Source: Bacillota bacterium
GTDB taxonomy: Bacteria > Bacillota_E > RBS10-35 > JAJYVN01
DNA length: 11,923 nucleotides
Assembly (NCBI GenBank): GCA_021846605.1
Contig: JAJZWQ010000100.1
Span: 1-11,923 of the forward strand
Direction of reading: 5' to 3'
The notes under the pieces were generated by a model, which was not told where the DNA came from, ran no database searches, and saw nothing but the letters and a program-made list of their open reading frames with translations. How positions within the stretch are numbered: the stretch's first letter is position 1; each line of letters opens with the position of its first letter. This document shows positions 11,893 to 11,923 of the stretch, piece by piece. The position numbers were made by a program, and so were the translations under genes.

Positions 11893-11923
11893 GTCACAAG
11901 AGTCCCCCATGCCCGCGCGGAGC

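Noticed and set aside
11909..11923. ATG near the right edge
   Set aside because: Only five codons are visible, without a convincing ribosome binding site, so a gene start cannot be supported.
1..11923. tRNA or rRNA genes
   Set aside because: No cloverleaf with a conserved T-arm sequence and no rRNA-like stretch was recognised on either strand by eye.

Overview
The window is very GC-rich DNA, with G or C at most third codon positions. Most genes start behind purine-rich Shine-Dalgarno sequences (GGGAGGAG, AGGGGAGGAG, AAAGGAG). An SleB-type cell-wall hydrolase with a signal peptide and a conserved protein that I associate with Bacillota suggest a high-GC Gram-positive or Bacillota-like bacterium (the Symbiobacterium/Thermaerobacter kind of genome). 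This is an inference: there is no rRNA or other phylogenetic marker here.

Layout. 1-1137: the start of a Gfo/Idh/MocA oxidoreductase (minus, cut by the window edge), divergent from a TIM-barrel sugar-phosphate isomerase/epimerase (plus). This is the usual pairing of a sugar/polyol catabolic locus. 1138-2093: no large gene. It holds two near-identical asymmetric hairpins 284 bp apart that look like the two ends of a non-autonomous IS200/IS605-type element, a possible small minus-strand membrane protein, and a C11 tract. 2094-2817: a type II toxin-antitoxin pair (ribbon-helix-helix antitoxin, PIN toxin). 3218-5398: a large 2-oxoglutarate/Fe(II) dioxygenase with a long helical and Cys-rich C-terminal part, an architecture I associate with fungal proteins.

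5497-6353 is a decay zone. A promoterless C-terminal piece of a transposase abuts the 3' end of a multiply frameshifted aminoglycoside-phosphotransferase-like pseudogene (minus). Upstream of that pseudogene on the same strand is an intact zinc-ribbon SAM methyltransferase (6422-7405). Divergent from it is a broken NqrB/RnfD-type membrane protein (7761-8492), with one apparent 1-nt loss in a C run and an internal deletion with a second frame change. 8767-10036: galU, followed by a 31-codon SHOCT-like micro-ORF that overlaps by one base a 58-aa single-span membrane protein. A G/C-rich double hairpin separates these from the convergent SleB-like hydrolase (10092-10616, minus). About 760 bp upstream of the hydrolase has no gene but contains a run of strong inverted repeats. 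The window ends with a conserved 147-aa protein with an acidic tail (11376-11819), followed by a good terminator.

There is no single large system. The genes read as a mosaic of small units (sugar metabolism, toxin-antitoxin, oxygenase, UDP-glucose supply, cell-wall hydrolase) punctuated by mobile-element relics. The most unusual items are the paired-hairpin element at 1209-1512, the fungal-type dioxygenase, the coupled SHOCT/membrane micro-ORFs, and the hairpin cluster at 10674-11247.
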